Shown: positions 7,505-18,786, counted from the first letter of the stretch. The stretch: 64,000 bases of DNA from Streptococcus iniae (GCF_030732225.1 NZ_CP132230.1:1206001-1270000); one strand, 5' to 3'. Notes: generated by a model from the sequence alone, not told the origin. Numbers and translations are program-made.

Positions 7505-8717
7505 ATAATAAATCATCAATTAAATCAGAAACAGCATCATTCGCAACTTCAGGAGTGATTTCTGTTACCATAATACCAGCTACTACTCTTTCTACTAAGC
7601 CTTCAATATCAAAACGTTCTTCATATTTTTCAACATTTGATAATTTAGGATTGGTTTTAGGACGATCTGGTGCAAAAATAGTACAACAATCTTCAAAAGG
7701 TTGTATGGAAATGTCAAAGGTATCAATCGCTTGAGCTATTTCAATGATTTCTAATTTGTCCATTGTAACTACCGGTCTTATGATGGGTGTTGCAGTTACA
7801 GCATTTATAGCTTGCATGCTTTCAAGGGTTTGACTAGCAACCTGACCTAAACTTTCTCCATTAATAATAACTAAGGCATTACGTTTTTCGCGAAGAGAAT
7901 CCGTAATACGCATCATAAAACGACGTGTTAATGTCATAAGGTAAGCTTCAGGCGCTTTATTCTTGATTTCTTCTTGAATTTCAGTAAATGGAACTTCAAT
8001 AAATTGGATATTGCCACCAAATCTTGTTAAGCGACGTGTTAAATCTTGCGCTTTTTTTAAGGCACCTGGACTTGTATACGGTGGGCTTGCAAAATGAACA
8101 GCCTCTATATCAACACCACGCTTAAGGGCTAAATAACCTGCTACTGGAGAATCAATGCCACCAGATAACATGAGCATTCCCTTCCCAGAAGTCCCAACTG
8201 GTAATCCACCAGCTCCTTTAATCTCTTCATGCGAAATATAAGCTGCTTCGTCTCGAATTTCAACTTTTAGATTAACATCAGGATTTTTCATTTGAGCTTT
8301 TATCTCTGGTAAAACTGTAAAAACAGCACCACCTAAAGTCTGATTAAGTTCACGACTATCTAACTCAAAGTGATGGTCACTGCGTTTACTTGAAATCTTA
8401 AAAGTCATTCCGTCATGATAAAGGCTTGTCATAATCTCTTGAACAGCAGAAATAAGAGTTGGCATATTTTTCTCAACCTTATACACTGGAGCTAAAGCCT
8501 GAATCCCAAAAACTAATTTAAGTGAAGCAATAACAGCTTGTGGATCTGTACCGTTTAAAAAGACATGTGTTCTATCTCTATCTGAGTGAACCGTGATATT
8601 TGGGTAAACGGAAAGAATATCTTGAATATTGCCTTTTAATTTATTAATAAAACGCATGCGATTTTTGCCTTTGGTTGAAAGTTCGCCGTGACGAACCATA
8701 ATTTCTGAATAATTCAT
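7503..8717 (-). CDS. thiI: tRNA 4-thiouridine synthase ThiI
   Basis: ATP-dependent sulfur transfer to uridine 8 of tRNA, and possibly to the thiamine thiazole pathway. 404 residues: N-terminal ferredoxin-like and THUMP RNA-binding regions (about 1-165), then an adenylating PP-loop domain with SGGIDSP at 185-191. The rhodanese domain of the E. coli protein is lacking, as is normal in Firmicutes; a cysteine pair in [11 protein letters not shown] is a candidate sulfur carrier. It follows the cysteine desulfurase gene with 1 nt between, so the desulfurase is its probable sulfur donor. Confidence 0.95.
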   Translation of the reverse strand: MNYSEIMVRHGELSTKGKNRMRFINKLKGNIQDILSVYPNITVHSDRDRTHVFLNGTDPQAVIASLKLVFGIQALAPVYKVEKNMPTLISAVQEIMTSLYHDGMTFKISSKRSDHHFELDSRELNQTLGGAVFTVLPEIKAQMKNPDVNLKVEIRDEAAYISHEEIKGAGGLPVGTSGKGMLMLSGGIDSPVAGYLALKRGVDIEAVHFASPPYTSPGALKKAQDLTRRLTRFGGNIQFIEVPFTEIQEEIKNKAPEAYLMTLTRRFMMRITDSLREKRNALVIINGESLGQVASQTLESMQAINAVTATPIIRPVVTMDKLEIIEIAQAIDTFDISIQPFEDCCTIFAPDRPKTNPKLSNVEKYEERFDIEGLVERVVAGIMVTEITPEVANDAVSDLIDDLL

Positions 8718-8718
8718 G

Positions 8719-9861
8719 TTATCTGACTTTCTGTGTTTTTTGATAAATCTGTTTAAATAAGGTTAGGAACTGTTCAACTTGACTCATGTCATTATCATCA
8801 TCCATACTAATTCGAACTGCTGTTTCAGCTTGTTGTGTAGGTATTCCCATTGAAATCAAAGTTCCTGCAGGTTTTCCTGCTTTAGAAGAACAAGCACTGG
8901 TTGTTGAGATATAGACCGAATGATTCTCAAATGCATGAACGATAACTTCACCACGAACGCCTTTTATTCCAAAAGTTAATATATTGGGAACAAAATTATC
9001 CATTTCTGAAAATAAAGTAACATCAGCATAATCACTAAGAGCTTTATAAAGAACTTCTTTCATCGCTTTTAATTTTTTTAATGATTGTTCTTCTTTTTCA
9101 AGGCTAATTCTTAATGCTTTAGCCATACTAGCAATTGCAGCAACATTTTCTGTTGTTGACCTAAGATCATCTTCTTGACCACCTCCATGCAATAATGGCG
9201 TCAAGCGTTTTCCTTTTTTCTTATAAAGGAAGCCAACACCTCTTACAGCGTGAAACTTATGCCCTGAAAAAGAGGCAAAATCCACCCGCTCAGTTAAATA
9301 GCTATTAAGGGGTATCTTCCCAATAGCTTGAACAGCATCAACATGGAAAGAAATTGTAGGTTTATCCATTAGTAAATTTGAAATCCCTTGAATATCTTGA
9401 ATTGATCCAATTTCATTATTCACTGCCATAACAGACACCAAAATTGTATCCTGACGAATCAAATTTTCAAGTTGCTTCAAATCAACAAAACCAGCTTTGG
9501 TTACAGGTGCAAAGAATACTTCAAATCCCATTGTTTCTAGCCATTTGGCACTTTCTTTTATTGCCGGATGTTCAATATCAGAAACAATAATATGCTTTCC
9601 AAAAGAGGCTTTTTCAAAAGCAATACCTTTTAATGCCCAATTATCACTTTCTGTTCCGCCAGATGTAAATAAAACTTCTTGCGGTAAACACCCTAGAAGA
9701 TCCGCTATTTGCTTACGGGAAGCTTGTAAAATTCTTGTCGCATTACTTCCCAACTCATGTAAACTAGAGGGGTTCCCAAAAATTTTTTGAGAAACCTCTT
9801 GAAAAGTTCTTAGAGCTTCTGGATAGGGAAGTGTTGTTGCTGAATTATCAAAATAAATCAT
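8719..9861 (-). CDS. iscS: Cysteine desulfurase (NifS/IscS-like), ThiI partner
   Basis: PLP enzyme that removes sulfur from cysteine as a protein persulfide. The PLP lysine is Lys202 in FSGHKFHAV, the conserved [10 protein letters not shown] lies at 173-182, and the persulfide cysteine is Cys324 in [13 protein letters not shown]. 380 residues is a typical length. It forms an operon with thiI, pointing to tRNA thiolation rather than general Fe-S assembly, which is served by SufS in streptococci. Confidence 0.92.
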   Translation of the reverse strand: MIYFDNSATTLPYPEALRTFQEVSQKIFGNPSSLHELGSNATRILQASRKQIADLLGCLPQEVLFTSGGTESDNWALKGIAFEKASFGKHIIVSDIEHPAIKESAKWLETMGFEVFFAPVTKAGFVDLKQLENLIRQDTILVSVMAVNNEIGSIQDIQGISNLLMDKPTISFHVDAVQAIGKIPLNSYLTERVDFASFSGHKFHAVRGVGFLYKKKGKRLTPLLHGGGQEDDLRSTTENVAAIASMAKALRISLEKEEQSLKKLKAMKEVLYKALSDYADVTLFSEMDNFVPNILTFGIKGVRGEVIVHAFENHSVYISTTSACSSKAGKPAGTLISMGIPTQQAETAVRISMDDDNDMSQVEQFLTLFKQIYQKTQKVR

Positions 9862-9882
9862 GTGTCACCTTATCTTTTTTCA

Positions 9883-9911
9883 ATCATTCTATTTTAACAT
9901 AAAATTGTCAA
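9883..9911 (-). promoter_or_regulatory. Promoter of iscS-thiI
   Basis: Consensus TTGACA (9906-9911) with a 17-nt spacer and AATGAT (9883-9888), ahead of AAGGTGA and the ATG. Confidence 0.55.
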
Positions 9912-10069
9912 AAGAAAAAATAGCTGTGACTTTTCAGTTACTCCGTCACTTTGAAGTAAATAATTGACTTAGATTTCCATCAAGCTTATACTATTTAAGT
10001 AAACTTTTAAAGTTTTTTAAAGGTTAAATAGCTATAATAGAATGAAACAAAGACAGAAAGAGGACTGAG

Positions 10070-10489
10070 ATGACAAGTCACTATTCACGAAAAAATAAAA
10101 GACCATCAAAATCTGAAATTCCTACTAAACACATCAAGGCAGGTCTTACAACACTTCAAAAAACCATCGCATTGGTTGGTAGTATTTTAAGTATCATTGT
10201 AGCAACAATAACAATTACACGCGCCTTACATCCTGAAAGAGAGGATAAAAAGGAATCAAATACCGGTCAGCCAACCTCAACCATTGTAAAAATTATTGAA
10301 AAAGAAAGTTCTAGTCAACAAAAAAATGACAGTCAAACAGAACTTCCAAGTAACACAGGTCAATCGTCATCTTCTTTACCATCTGAAACGCCTGCTACGC
10401 AATCAAGCCCTACAACTTCTTCAACACCAGAAGTTCCACTTAATCCTGAGGAGGCAGGTACTTCAAGCTCATCAAATCAATCACATTAA
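10070..10489 (+). CDS. Small single-pass membrane protein with Ser/Thr-rich tail (function unknown)
   Basis: 139 residues: basic N-terminus, one membrane segment (about 31-51, TIALVGSILSIIVATITITR), then a low-complexity tail dominated by Ser, Thr, Gln and Pro. With positive charge before the helix, the tail should lie outside the cell. TATAAT sits about 33 nt upstream and GAGG precedes the ATG. No LPXTG or catalytic motif. Similar small proteins occur in other streptococci, but I do not recognise a function. Confidence 0.8.
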   Translation: MTSHYSRKNKRPSKSEIPTKHIKAGLTTLQKTIALVGSILSIIVATITITRALHPEREDKKESNTGQPTSTIVKIIEKESSSQQKNDSQTELPSNTGQSSSSLPSETPATQSSPTTSSTPEVPLNPEEAGTSSSSNQSH

Positions 10490-10525
10490 AAATCTACATG
10501 CAGTTAGTCATGCATGTAGATTTTT
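10488..10525. terminator. Strong bidirectional terminator
   Basis: A perfect 15-bp stem, AAAAATCTACATGCA with TGCATGTAGATTTTT, 8-nt loop. It overlaps the stop of the plus-strand gene and abuts the gor stop on the other strand, serving both. Confidence 0.92.
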
Positions 10526-11881
10526 TTAACGCATGGTGACAAATTCTTCAGCACCAGTTGGATGGATAGCAACGGTTTGGTCAAAATCAGCCTTTGTTGC
10601 TCCCATTTTGATAGCTACTGCGAAGCCTTGAATCATTTCATCGACGCCATAACCAATACCATGGAGACCAATAACTCTTTCATCTGCTCCTTTTGTAATT
10701 AACTTCATCTGACATGCCTGTCGATGCTTAGTAACAGCCGTATACATAGAAGTGAAACTTGAGCGATATACCTTGATATTTTCCTGACCAAATTCAGCAA
10801 TAGCCGCTTCTTCACTCAAACCAACCGATCCAATAGCTGGATGACTAAAAATGACTGTTGCTACATTTTGATAATCTAAGGCGTCATATGTCTTCCCATT
10901 GAAAAGTCGTTCTGATAATTTACGCCCTGCAGCAACAGCAACAGGCGTCAAAGCAAGTTTACCATTAATATCACCAACAGCATATATTCCAGGGATTGAG
11001 GTGTTTTCATAACTATCTGTCTCAATGTAACCATTTTTTGTTAGTGTGATACCTAGTTTTTCTAAGCCGAAATTTTCTGTATTGGCTTTCCGTCCAATTG
11101 CCCAAATCAATTGATCGACTTCTAGGATTTCCCCATTTGCTAAGGTCACAAGAAGTGATTTATCAGCAGCCTCTTCCACCTTTGATACTTGACTGTAGGT
11201 ATGAAGCATTGGACCAGATGTTGACATTTCAGATAGTAGACTAGCAATAATATCCTTGTCAAAAGTTCTCAACGGACGGTCATGTCTGACTAGTAAATGC
11301 GTTTGTGAACCAAGTGAATGAAGAACACCAGCTATTTCAACTGCAATGTAGCCAGCACCAACAACTGCTGTTCTTTTAGGAAGTTGATCTAATGCAAAGA
11401 AGCCATCTGAAGTGATTCCTAACTCAGCACCAGGAATATCTGGAATAATTGGTCTACCGCCTGTTGCTATTAAAATATGAGGTGCCCTATAAAGATTACC
11501 TGAAACTTCTACCGTGTTTTTATCCTCAAAACGAGCATAACCAACAAGAAGTTCTACCCCATTTTTTACAAAACCATTTCTATAGGACTGATGAATACGA
11601 TCGATATAAGCTTCTCTATTTGCTTTTAGTCTAGAAAAATCAAATGTAAGCTGGTCACTTGTAAATCCATAATCAGCAGCATATTTGGTTAGGCTATCTG
11701 CAACCTGCGCACCATACCACATAACCTTTTTAGGCACACAACCTAAATTGACGCATGTTCCTCCAATAGACTTAGCTTCAATTAATAATACTTTTGCGCC
11801 ATGAATTGCAGCACGATTAGCTGATGCGATCCCAGCACTACCTGCTCCAATAACAATATAATCATAATTTTTTACAGTCAA
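10526..11881 (-). CDS. gor: Glutathione-disulfide reductase
   Basis: FAD/NADPH enzyme that regenerates reduced glutathione in the cytoplasm. 451 residues: N-terminal FAD motif [10 protein letters not shown] (12-21), redox disulfide Cys43/Cys48 in [16 protein letters not shown](P)-binding [11 protein letters not shown] mid-protein, and the C-terminal [12 protein letters not shown] helix typical of glutathione reductases. Streptococci use it with made or imported glutathione against oxidative stress. Single gene bounded by terminators. Confidence 0.93.
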   Translation of the reverse strand: MTVKNYDYIVIGAGSAGIASANRAAIHGAKVLLIEAKSIGGTCVNLGCVPKKVMWYGAQVADSLTKYAADYGFTSDQLTFDFSRLKANREAYIDRIHQSYRNGFVKNGVELLVGYARFEDKNTVEVSGNLYRAPHILIATGGRPIIPDIPGAELGITSDGFFALDQLPKRTAVVGAGYIAVEIAGVLHSLGSQTHLLVRHDRPLRTFDKDIIASLLSEMSTSGPMLHTYSQVSKVEEAADKSLLVTLANGEILEVDQLIWAIGRKANTENFGLEKLGITLTKNGYIETDSYENTSIPGIYAVGDINGKLALTPVAVAAGRKLSERLFNGKTYDALDYQNVATVIFSHPAIGSVGLSEEAAIAEFGQENIKVYRSSFTSMYTAVTKHRQACQMKLITKGADERVIGLHGIGYGVDEMIQGFAVAIKMGATKADFDQTVAIHPTGAEEFVTMR

Positions 11882-11917
11882 AACTGTCCACCTTTCTGTC
11901 GCCCTTAATCAACTTTC

Positions 11918-11951
11918 ACTAGAAAAACTTGAAAGTGAACTTTCAAGTTTT
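11918..11951 (-). terminator. Terminator between the 2-hydroxyacid dehydrogenase gene and gor
   Basis: A perfect 28-nt palindrome, AAAACTTGAAAG..CTTTCAAGTTTT (11924-11951), followed on the minus strand by TTC. It separates two otherwise tandem genes. Confidence 0.75.
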
Positions 11952-11956
11952 GTGAC

Positions 11957-12874
11957 TTATTGTAAACTGCTTGCAACCTTTGCTTTAATAAAGTCAGCAG
12001 AAGCTTGCAATTGTTTTTCCTCATCATCCGTCAACTGTAATTGTACTTGCTCTATAATACCGACTCTTCCAACAACTGCTGGGTAAGATAAATAAGTATC
12101 GAGTGGCTCGTAGTAATTAGACACAGGTAATTCTTCATGGCTATCCGAAATCACCGCTAGAGCTAAGCGAATAGCTGCACTTGCAATCCCATAATTGGTA
12201 TATTTTTTGCCAAAGAAAACACGGTGTCCACCAATAATAGCCTCCTGACCAAGTTGAGCCAAATCATCGGCTGATGCTATTTCACTTATCCTATTCCCTT
12301 TAACCCTTACTTGACTCCATGCAGTAAATTGAGAATTTCCATGCTCACCTAGATTGTAGCCAAAAACACTTCTTGGATCAACTGAAAACTGTCGACCTAC
12401 TGCCCGTTTCATTCTTGCAGTATCTAATAAAGTACCTGTTCCAATAACTTTTTGCTTAGGTAAGCCTGTATAGGATTGAAAAAGGCTTGTAATCACATCA
12501 ACTGGATTTGATATGACAATAATTACCCCAGAAAAGCCAACAGCATTTAGCTGTTCAGAAACATCTTTGACCTCAATTGCATTCCCCAATAACTCTGCAA
12601 AACGATCAGCATCCGGATTATCTTGAAGTTTAATATCACCTAAGGCTGAAATAACAATTTCAGCATCTGCTAAAGCACGATAATCATTAACAACAATGTT
12701 GGCATGATGATTTAAATTAGCTAATGCATCCTGAAAATCAAGGGCATCTGCCTCAACTTTTACTGATTTTTTATCTATAAAGACATAATCATCAAAAGCA
12801 CCTTGAGCAATGAGACCATGGGCAATAGCAGCCCCTACATTTCCCATACCTATAATTCCAATTTTTCGACTCAT
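11957..12874 (-). CDS. L-2-hydroxyisocaproate dehydrogenase-type NAD-dependent 2-hydroxyacid dehydrogenase
   Basis: Interconverts 2-oxoacids and L-2-hydroxyacids with NAD(H). 305 residues of the LDH/MDH fold: GMGNVG at 9-14, catalytic Asp151/Arg154 in LLDTARM, and His178 in LGEHGNSQF. The substrate loop QDNPDADRF and the Asn after HG differ from L-lactate dehydrogenase and match, from memory, the L-HicDH of lactic acid bacteria. A bulky, branched-chain 2-oxoacid substrate is therefore more likely than pyruvate. The exact substrate is inferred. Confidence 0.85.
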   Translation of the reverse strand: MSRKIGIIGMGNVGAAIAHGLIAQGAFDDYVFIDKKSVKVEADALDFQDALANLNHHANIVVNDYRALADAEIVISALGDIKLQDNPDADRFAELLGNAIEVKDVSEQLNAVGFSGVIIVISNPVDVITSLFQSYTGLPKQKVIGTGTLLDTARMKRAVGRQFSVDPRSVFGYNLGEHGNSQFTAWSQVRVKGNRISEIASADDLAQLGQEAIIGGHRVFFGKKYTNYGIASAAIRLALAVISDSHEELPVSNYYEPLDTYLSYPAVVGRVGIIEQVQLQLTDDEEKQLQASADFIKAKVASSLQ

Positions 12875-12902
12875 CTCTCTCCCCTTGCTAATTCTAAAGA
12901 AG

Positions 12903-13244
12903 TTATTTAACTAAATCATTTAAGGGACCAAAAACAATACGTTCAATGTCTGAAACATAAACAGACAGTTTTTGTTGCGCATCAAAATAAGCCTTAATAA
13001 CAAGGTTTCCTTCAATTTTTTGACCTAATTCTTGAATAGCAGTTTGCTCTTCTTGTGATGGCATTTGGCCGGTTTGCATCAGCGTTTGAAGTTTTTCTTG
13101 CATGGCTACAAATTCATCAAAAAGCATTTTTGCTTCTGAGTCCTCATTGATTGCCATTTTAGCATCTTGAACTGTTTTATATTCTGGTAGCGCACGAATG
13201 GCTCTTTCTAATTTGTTAGCATAATCATAAATTTCTTGTGACAT
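12903..13244 (-). CDS. YheA/YlbF-type (UPF0342) helical protein
   Basis: 113 residues, all-helical and highly charged, with no membrane segment. The pattern [17 protein letters not shown]...[17 protein letters not shown] is that of the YlbF/YmcA/YheA superfamily. Relatives YlbF and YmcA in Bacillus form a complex affecting RNase Y-dependent mRNA processing; the role of the stand-alone YheA branch is not established. It may be cotranscribed with aroC upstream and the dehydrogenase gene downstream. Confidence 0.8.
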   Translation of the reverse strand: MSQEIYDYANKLERAIRALPEYKTVQDAKMAINEDSEAKMLFDEFVAMQEKLQTLMQTGQMPSQEEQTAIQELGQKIEGNLVIKAYFDAQQKLSVYVSDIERIVFGPLNDLVK

Positions 13245-13300
13245 ATGGTTCTCCTTTAAGTTTGTGCCTTTATCTTATCAAAAAAAATGCTATCTGTCTT

Positions 13301-14467
13301 TTAATAACTACGAATATAGTCACGGTAACTTTCAAGTGATGTTCGCAAGTCAACCATATTATCAGATGGAAACTTGTCTAATATTTCACTTAAAATGACA
13401 GTAGCAATGACATTTTCCATCACTACTCCTGCAGCTGGCAATGCCGTAGGATCAGACCGTTCAACGGTCGCTCTTTTAGCTTGGTGTGTTTCGATATCAA
13501 CAGACATCAATGGTTTATATAAAGTTGGAATTGGTTTCATAACAGCTCTAATTACCAAAGGTTGACCATTTGTCACTCCTCCCTCAAAACCACCAAGATT
13601 ATTTGAAGCTCTACTATAGCCAGACACTTGATCCCAAATAATGTCATCCATGACTTCAGATCCTTTCTTACTAGCCATATCAAATCCCATCCCAAATTCA
13701 ACACCCTTAAAGGCATTAATAGACACAACTGCTTGGGCAATTTTACCATCCAATTTTTTATCCCAATGAACAAAGGACCCTAACCCTGCTGGCAGACCTG
13801 ATACAATGGTTTCAAGTTTGCCACCAATAGTATCACCTTCTTTTTTGATGCTATCAATATAAGCTTTGATTTGTGCCTCTTGTTTGGGATTAGCAATTGA
13901 CAAGTCCGACTTAAATGCCGTCTTTTGAACGTCAGCTAAACTTGCTTGCTCACAAATCTCAATCCTAATGCCTCCAAAGACAAGGACATGGTTCAGAAAA
14001 TAAATATCCAAATCAGCCAATACCTTTTTAGCAAGAGCTCCAATAGCAACACGCATTGCTGTCTCTCTTGCAGATGAACGCTCCAAAGAATTGCGTAAAT
14101 CATCATATCGGTATTTCATTCCTCCCACTAAGTCAGCATGACCTGGCCTAGGTTGAGTAACCCTTCTCTTGCTCTTAACCTTATCAGTAACCGTCCCGAC
14201 AGCCATAATATCCAACCATTTCTGATGGTCTTTATTGATAATGGTTAATGTAATTGGAGTACCCGTCGTTTTTCCATGTCTGACACCCGATGACAAAATG
14301 ACTTTATCGTTTTCAATTGACATTCTAGCCCCACGACCATAGCCACCTTGTCTTCTTTTAAGTTCCTTATTAATATCTTCTTCTGAAAGGTCAAGACCAG
14401 CTGGAATCCCCTCAATTATTCCGGTTAACGATGGTCCATGAGACTCACCTGCAGTTAAATACCTCAT
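13301..14467 (-). CDS. aroC: Chorismate synthase
   Basis: Last step of the shikimate pathway: EPSP to chorismate, using reduced FMN. 388 residues with the family start [20 protein letters not shown], the [12 protein letters not shown] block (about 38-49), [13 protein letters not shown] and [11 protein letters not shown], ending with a [11 protein letters not shown] stretch. Flanked upstream by aroD, but a terminator-like hairpin lies between them. Confidence 0.97.
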   Translation of the reverse strand: MRYLTAGESHGPSLTGIIEGIPAGLDLSEEDINKELKRRQGGYGRGARMSIENDKVILSSGVRHGKTTGTPITLTIINKDHQKWLDIMAVGTVTDKVKSKRRVTQPRPGHADLVGGMKYRYDDLRNSLERSSARETAMRVAIGALAKKVLADLDIYFLNHVLVFGGIRIEICEQASLADVQKTAFKSDLSIANPKQEAQIKAYIDSIKKEGDTIGGKLETIVSGLPAGLGSFVHWDKKLDGKIAQAVVSINAFKGVEFGMGFDMASKKGSEVMDDIIWDQVSGYSRASNNLGGFEGGVTNGQPLVIRAVMKPIPTLYKPLMSVDIETHQAKRATVERSDPTALPAAGVVMENVIATVILSEILDKFPSDNMVDLRTSLESYRDYIRSY

Positions 14468-14507
14468 TTATTCTCCTTTAATCCTTTCACAACGTATTCA
14501 AATGACA

Positions 14508-14546
14508 ATAAAAGCACCATTCTAAAAACCTTAGAATAATGCCTCC
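14508..14546 (-). terminator. Hairpin/terminator between aroD and aroC
   Basis: Minus strand stem TTCTAA with TTAGAA, extended by an outer GCA/TGC pair, followed by TTTTATTG. Modest GC, so it may only attenuate read-through from aroD to aroC. Confidence 0.55.
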
Positions 14547-14560
14547 ATTTCTATATATTT

Positions 14561-15238
14561 TTAATCTGCATCCAAAATTTGAATAACTTTTTTCATATCA
14601 TTTAAAGATACTTGACCCGGTGCAAGAGGGGCATCCATTGATACAAAGGTCCATGATGACCCAACAACATCTCCAGATAAGCGGGAAATGCGTCCAAGCT
14701 TGCCCATCGACATGGTTGCATAGGTTTGTTCAGGATTCAATGCCTTAAATCCTCTGGTATAATTCATCAAGTCCAAAACATCCTGTTGGCTTTTAGGCAT
14801 CACCGCAATTTTAACCACACGTGGAGCTAACTTGGTCATTTCAGAGAAAGATTCCATTAGGTTCTCAGGTGTCTCTTCAAAGTTATGATAAGACAAGATT
14901 AAATTAGGAAAATCCAACATTTCATTGAAGACAGCCTTATGGGTAAAGTATTCGAAATCAATATAGTCAGGGTTGTAAATAGCATTAATGTCTTTAATGA
15001 TTGAGATATACTCCTGATCACTTAATGCAATATGCCCACCTTCTTGAGTGGTTCTAAGGGTAAAGATAATTTCCCTTCCTGAAAATTTTTCAAAAATGGC
15101 TGGCGCAACAGTTACAATTTCTTCCATTGGAAGGTAATCAGCTCTCCATTCAATTAAGTCAACACCTTCATATTTTGAGACATCGATAGATTGAGCTTCT
15201 TCTAAACTTGTTGGCATTATTGGAGCTACTATTTTCAT
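14561..15238 (-). CDS. aroD: Type I 3-dehydroquinate dehydratase
   Basis: Third shikimate-pathway step by Schiff-base catalysis. 225 residues, as usual for Gram-positive type I enzymes. Active-site residues visible: the EWRADY strand (30-35), His118 in [10 protein letters not shown] and the Schiff-base Lys143 in VVKIAVMPK. Its ATG overlaps the upstream methyltransferase stop (ATGA), so the two are translationally coupled. Confidence 0.95.
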   Translation of the reverse strand: MKIVAPIMPTSLEEAQSIDVSKYEGVDLIEWRADYLPMEEIVTVAPAIFEKFSGREIIFTLRTTQEGGHIALSDQEYISIIKDINAIYNPDYIDFEYFTHKAVFNEMLDFPNLILSYHNFEETPENLMESFSEMTKLAPRVVKIAVMPKSQQDVLDLMNYTRGFKALNPEQTYATMSMGKLGRISRLSGDVVGSSWTFVSMDAPLAPGQVSLNDMKKVIQILDAD

Positions 15239-16395
15239 TTTTCTACCTTTATTGTAAATACCTTTAAATAATTACTTCTTTCATCCGCTTTATTGACTGA
15301 AAAATCAGTCGGCAACTGTTGCAAAGTCATTTCAGAAATGTCTTTATCAAAAGCCTTGAGAATCTGTTTCTTAAACTGTTCTTTTGTCATATTAGAAGCA
15401 TTTGTTGATGCGATAATTTGTCCATTAGGCTTTAAAATCTCTAAAGCCTCAGCAATCAACTTATGGTAATCTTTCATGACTGAAAAAGTTTTCTTTTTAT
15501 TGCGTGCAAAACTTGGTGGATCAATTACTATTATATCAAATTTTAATGCTTTACGCTTAGCATATTTAAAATAGTCAAAAACTTCCATAACCACAAGCTG
15601 GTGATTTGTCATTTCTAAATGGTTTGCTTGAAAATGAGCTTGGGACAATTCTCTTGATCTTTTAGCTAAATCAACTGAAACGGTTTGACTGGCTCCTCCC
15701 ATAGCAGCAGCTACAGAGAATGCAGCTGTGTAAGAAAAAAGATTTAAAAGGCTTTTTCCAGCAGCCATTCCATCAGTCAATCCCTTACGAACATCATGTT
15801 GATCAAGAAAAATGCCTGTCATTAAACCATCGTTTAAAAAGACCTGGTAAGCAATGCCGTTTTCTAAAATAAGAAATGGTTCTTTGACTTCTTCTCCATA
15901 AAGGTGGGCTGATTCATAGTCCTCTCCTTTAAAGCGAATTTTTTCATATGCACCTTTTAGGTCAGGATAAACCTCTTTGAAAGCCTGAATGATAATTGCT
16001 TTTTCTTGATAAACAAAGGTGTTATACCAAGAAAATAAGGCAAAATCATTGTAACGATCTACAGTGAAACCTCCAAAAAAGTCTCCATCTTGATTAAAAA
16101 GACGATATGCTGTATCAGTATCAGAATCTTCAAAGCTTTTTCGTTTCAGCCTTGCTTTTTGAAATAAATCCACAAAAAAAGATACGCTTAAGTTTTCAAG
16201 CTTCTTAGGAAGAACCCAACCTAGCCCCTTGTTTTGTTGAGATAAATAAGCAGTTCCTATATGCTGATTGCTTTTTGAATAGAGTTGGACCAGTTGGTCT
16301 ATTGTTTCTAAGTCCTTGAAATCTTTTTCATCTAGTAATTGAATACCAGATGCAATTCTTTTTTGGACAAAAGAATTAATATAGAGTTTATTCAT
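15235..16395 (-). CDS. Class I SAM-dependent rRNA methyltransferase (RlmI-like)
   Basis: 386 residues: N-terminal PUA-like RNA-binding region, a central EEHD-type region (DQHDVRKGL), then a Rossmann methyltransferase with [20 protein letters not shown] and the catalytic-loop motif [13 protein letters not shown], as in the RlmI 23S rRNA m5C family. The target base is inferred. No Shine-Dalgarno precedes the ATG; an extended -10 sits so close that the mRNA probably begins at the ATG. Confidence 0.82.
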   Translation of the reverse strand: MNKLYINSFVQKRIASGIQLLDEKDFKDLETIDQLVQLYSKSNQHIGTAYLSQQNKGLGWVLPKKLENLSVSFFVDLFQKARLKRKSFEDSDTDTAYRLFNQDGDFFGGFTVDRYNDFALFSWYNTFVYQEKAIIIQAFKEVYPDLKGAYEKIRFKGEDYESAHLYGEEVKEPFLILENGIAYQVFLNDGLMTGIFLDQHDVRKGLTDGMAAGKSLLNLFSYTAAFSVAAAMGGASQTVSVDLAKRSRELSQAHFQANHLEMTNHQLVVMEVFDYFKYAKRKALKFDIIVIDPPSFARNKKKTFSVMKDYHKLIAEALEILKPNGQIIASTNASNMTKEQFKKQILKAFDKDISEMTLQQLPTDFSVNKADERSNYLKVFTIKVEK

Positions 16396-16402
16396 AACAA
16401 TT

Positions 16403-16411
16403 ATTATAGCA
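16403..16411 (-). promoter_or_regulatory. Extended -10 promoter giving a probable leaderless mRNA
   Basis: TGCTATAAT on the minus strand; the last T of the hexamer is 8 bases from the A of the ATG at 16395. Transcription start would fall at or next to the ATG, and no ribosome-binding site exists. Confidence 0.55.
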
Positions 16412-16470
16412 AATTCTCTAAAATATTCCTACTAAATTTAAACTAATAGCAAGCAAAAGGCGCTAATTTT

Positions 16471-16479
16471 TGATATAAT
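16471..16479 (+). promoter_or_regulatory. Extended -10 promoter of ltaS
   Basis: TGATATAAT, 50 nt upstream of the ltaS start, divergent from the methyltransferase promoter; no clear -35. Confidence 0.6.
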
Positions 16480-16529
16480 TTACTTTGAGATTTTATCTTT
16501 AGGAAAAATATGATGAGGATGTTCCTACT

Positions 16530-18704
16530 GTGAATAAATTAAAAACACTTTTAACTACTTTTGTAAATACAAGGTTAGGATTTGTATTTACATTACTCTT
16601 CGCCTACTGGCTGAAAACACTTTGGGCTTATAACATGGATTTCTCACTTGATTTAGGAAACCCTTATCAAGTCTTTTTAACCATTATTAACCCTGTTCCA
16701 CTTGCACTTCTATTACTTGGCCTAGCCCTATACATAAAAAACACCAAGACCTTTTACATTACTGCTTGGGTTTGCTATGTCCTTGTTAATCTCTTATTAA
16801 TTTCAAACGCTATTTATTACCGTGAATTTTCTGATTTTATTACAGTCAGCGCCATGTTAGCTTCAAGTAAGGTATCAGCAGGTTTGGGTGATTCTGCATT
16901 AAACCTCTTACGCATTTGGGATTTGATTTATATTATTGACTTCATTATTTTAGTTTATTTATTTAGACGAAAATTCATTAAGAAAGATAAACGTGCCTTT
17001 AATAAACGTGCCGCTTTTGCCATAACAGCCTTGTCTTGTCTTTTAATGTCCATCAACCTCTTTCTAGCAGAAATTGATAGACCTGAACTATTAACCCGTG
17101 GTTTTTCAAATACTTATATTGTTCGCGCCCTTGGTTTGCCTGCTTTTACACTATACAGTGGTAATCAGACCTATCAAGCACAAAAAGAGCGTAACGATGC
17201 TACAGCAGATGAATTGGTTGATGTTAAAAATTATGTCAAAGAACATTATGCTGCACCTGATCCAAAATACTTTGGAATTGCTAAAGGTAAAAATGTCATT
17301 GTCCTTCACTTAGAGAGTTTTCAACAATTTATTATTGACTACAAATTAAAAGCCCATGATAAAGAATATGAAGTTACCCCATTTTTAAACTCACTCTATC
17401 ATTCTAATTCGACCTTGGCATTCTCTAATTTTTTCCATCAAGTTAAAGCTGGAAAAACATCTGACGCTGAGACAATGATGGAAAATTCTTTATTTGGTTT
17501 AAATAGTGGTTCCTTTATGGTTAACTATGGTGGAGAAAACACACAATACTCTGCTCCCACCATCTTAGCTCAAAATGGACACTATACCAGTGCAGTCTTC
17601 CATGGTAATGTAGGTACTTTTTGGAATCGTAACAACGCCTATAAACAATGGGGTTATAATTACTTTTTCGATTCAAGTTACTTCTCAAAGCAAGATAAAA
17701 ATAATTCCTTCCAATATGGCTTAAATGATAAATACATGTTTAAAGATTCTATTAAGTATTTGGAAAGAATGCAACAACCATTTTACACTAAATTCATTAC
17801 TGTAAGTAACCATTACCCCTATACAAGTCTTAAAGGTGAAAAAGATGAGGAAGGTTTTCCTCTGGCAGAAACCGATGATGAAACAATCAATGGATACTTT
17901 GCCACCGCAAACTATCTAGACACTTCAATCAAATCATTTTTTGACTACTTAAAAGCTACTGGTCTATATGACAACTCGATCATTGTAATGTATGGTGATC
18001 ATTATGGAATCTCTAATTCAAGAAACTCCTCACTTGCTGGACTTCTTGGAAAAGATCCTCAACTTTGGTCTGAATATGACAATGCCATGCTTCAACGTGT
18101 CCCTTATATGATACATATTCCTGGTTATTCAGGAGGGGGTATCCACCAAACCTTCGGGGGTGAAATTGACGCCTTACCAACACTCTTACACGTCTTAGGA
18201 ATTGATACAAAAAACTATGTTCAATTAGGACAAGATTTATTATCACCACAAAACAAACAAATCGTTGCTCAAAGGACTTCAGGAACATATATGACTCCTG
18301 AGTACACCAATTATAGTGGTCGCCTCTATGCAACTGCAACTGGTGCTGAAATCACAAATCCCGATGAAAAAACACTTGAAAAAACTCATGCCATTCGAGA
18401 GCAAACCTCACGCCAACTTTCTGTTAGTGATGCTGTTCAAACCGGTGACTTACTTCGTTTTGATTCAGAAAACGGCTTAAAACCTGTTGATGCAACAACA
18501 TTCATCTATACTAAACAACTAAAACAGATGAAAGAGATCGAAAAAGAACTCGGAAGTAAATCAACTAGCCTATATAGTAAAAATGGCCATAAATCTACAC
18601 AAAAACACTTCAAAGCCCCTTCTTATTTGGAACTAAACCCAGTTACTGAAACAGAGAGCTCAACAAGTTCTTCTTCAAGTTCAAGCCAAGAAAAAGAGAA
18701 ATAA
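16530..18704 (+). CDS. ltaS: Lipoteichoic acid synthase (LtaS-type polyglycerol-phosphate synthase)
   Basis: Polymerises glycerol phosphate from phosphatidylglycerol onto a glycolipid anchor on the outer membrane face. 724 residues: five N-terminal membrane segments (about 15-180), then an extracellular sulfatase-fold domain. Metal ligand Glu262 (HLESF) and nucleophile Thr310 in AGKTSDAE are visible, with MYGDHYG later in the domain. A C-terminal tail of Thr/Ser repeats ends in QEKEK, longer than needed for catalysis. The start is GTG; GAGG lies rather far (about 13 nt) upstream. Single gene with its own promoter and terminator. Confidence 0.93.
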   Translation: MNKLKTLLTTFVNTRLGFVFTLLFAYWLKTLWAYNMDFSLDLGNPYQVFLTIINPVPLALLLLGLALYIKNTKTFYITAWVCYVLVNLLLISNAIYYREFSDFITVSAMLASSKVSAGLGDSALNLLRIWDLIYIIDFIILVYLFRRKFIKKDKRAFNKRAAFAITALSCLLMSINLFLAEIDRPELLTRGFSNTYIVRALGLPAFTLYSGNQTYQAQKERNDATADELVDVKNYVKEHYAAPDPKYFGIAKGKNVIVLHLESFQQFIIDYKLKAHDKEYEVTPFLNSLYHSNSTLAFSNFFHQVKAGKTSDAETMMENSLFGLNSGSFMVNYGGENTQYSAPTILAQNGHYTSAVFHGNVGTFWNRNNAYKQWGYNYFFDSSYFSKQDKNNSFQYGLNDKYMFKDSIKYLERMQQPFYTKFITVSNHYPYTSLKGEKDEEGFPLAETDDETINGYFATANYLDTSIKSFFDYLKATGLYDNSIIVMYGDHYGISNSRNSSLAGLLGKDPQLWSEYDNAMLQRVPYMIHIPGYSGGGIHQTFGGEIDALPTLLHVLGIDTKNYVQLGQDLLSPQNKQIVAQRTSGTYMTPEYTNYSGRLYATATGAEITNPDEKTLEKTHAIREQTSRQLSVSDAVQTGDLLRFDSENGLKPVDATTFIYTKQLKQMKEIEKELGSKSTSLYSKNGHKSTQKHFKAPSYLELNPVTETESSTSSSSSSSQEKEK

Positions 18705-18713
18705 GTTAAGAAT

Positions 18714-18746
18714 AAAAATAGCAACCTTTAACAGGCTGCTATTTTT
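18714..18746 (+). terminator. Terminator after ltaS
   Basis: A 14-bp stem with one mismatch, AAAAATAGCAACCT with AGGCTGCTATTTTT, 5-nt loop, T-rich 3' side. Confidence 0.9.
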
Positions 18747-18786
18747 ATATGCTATTATCAAAAACTGATAAGCTATCTTAGAATTT

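Noticed and set aside
11957..12874. Annotation as the main L-lactate dehydrogenase
   Set aside because: The substrate loop and the GEHGNS motif differ from Ldh and match L-2-hydroxyisocaproate-type enzymes.
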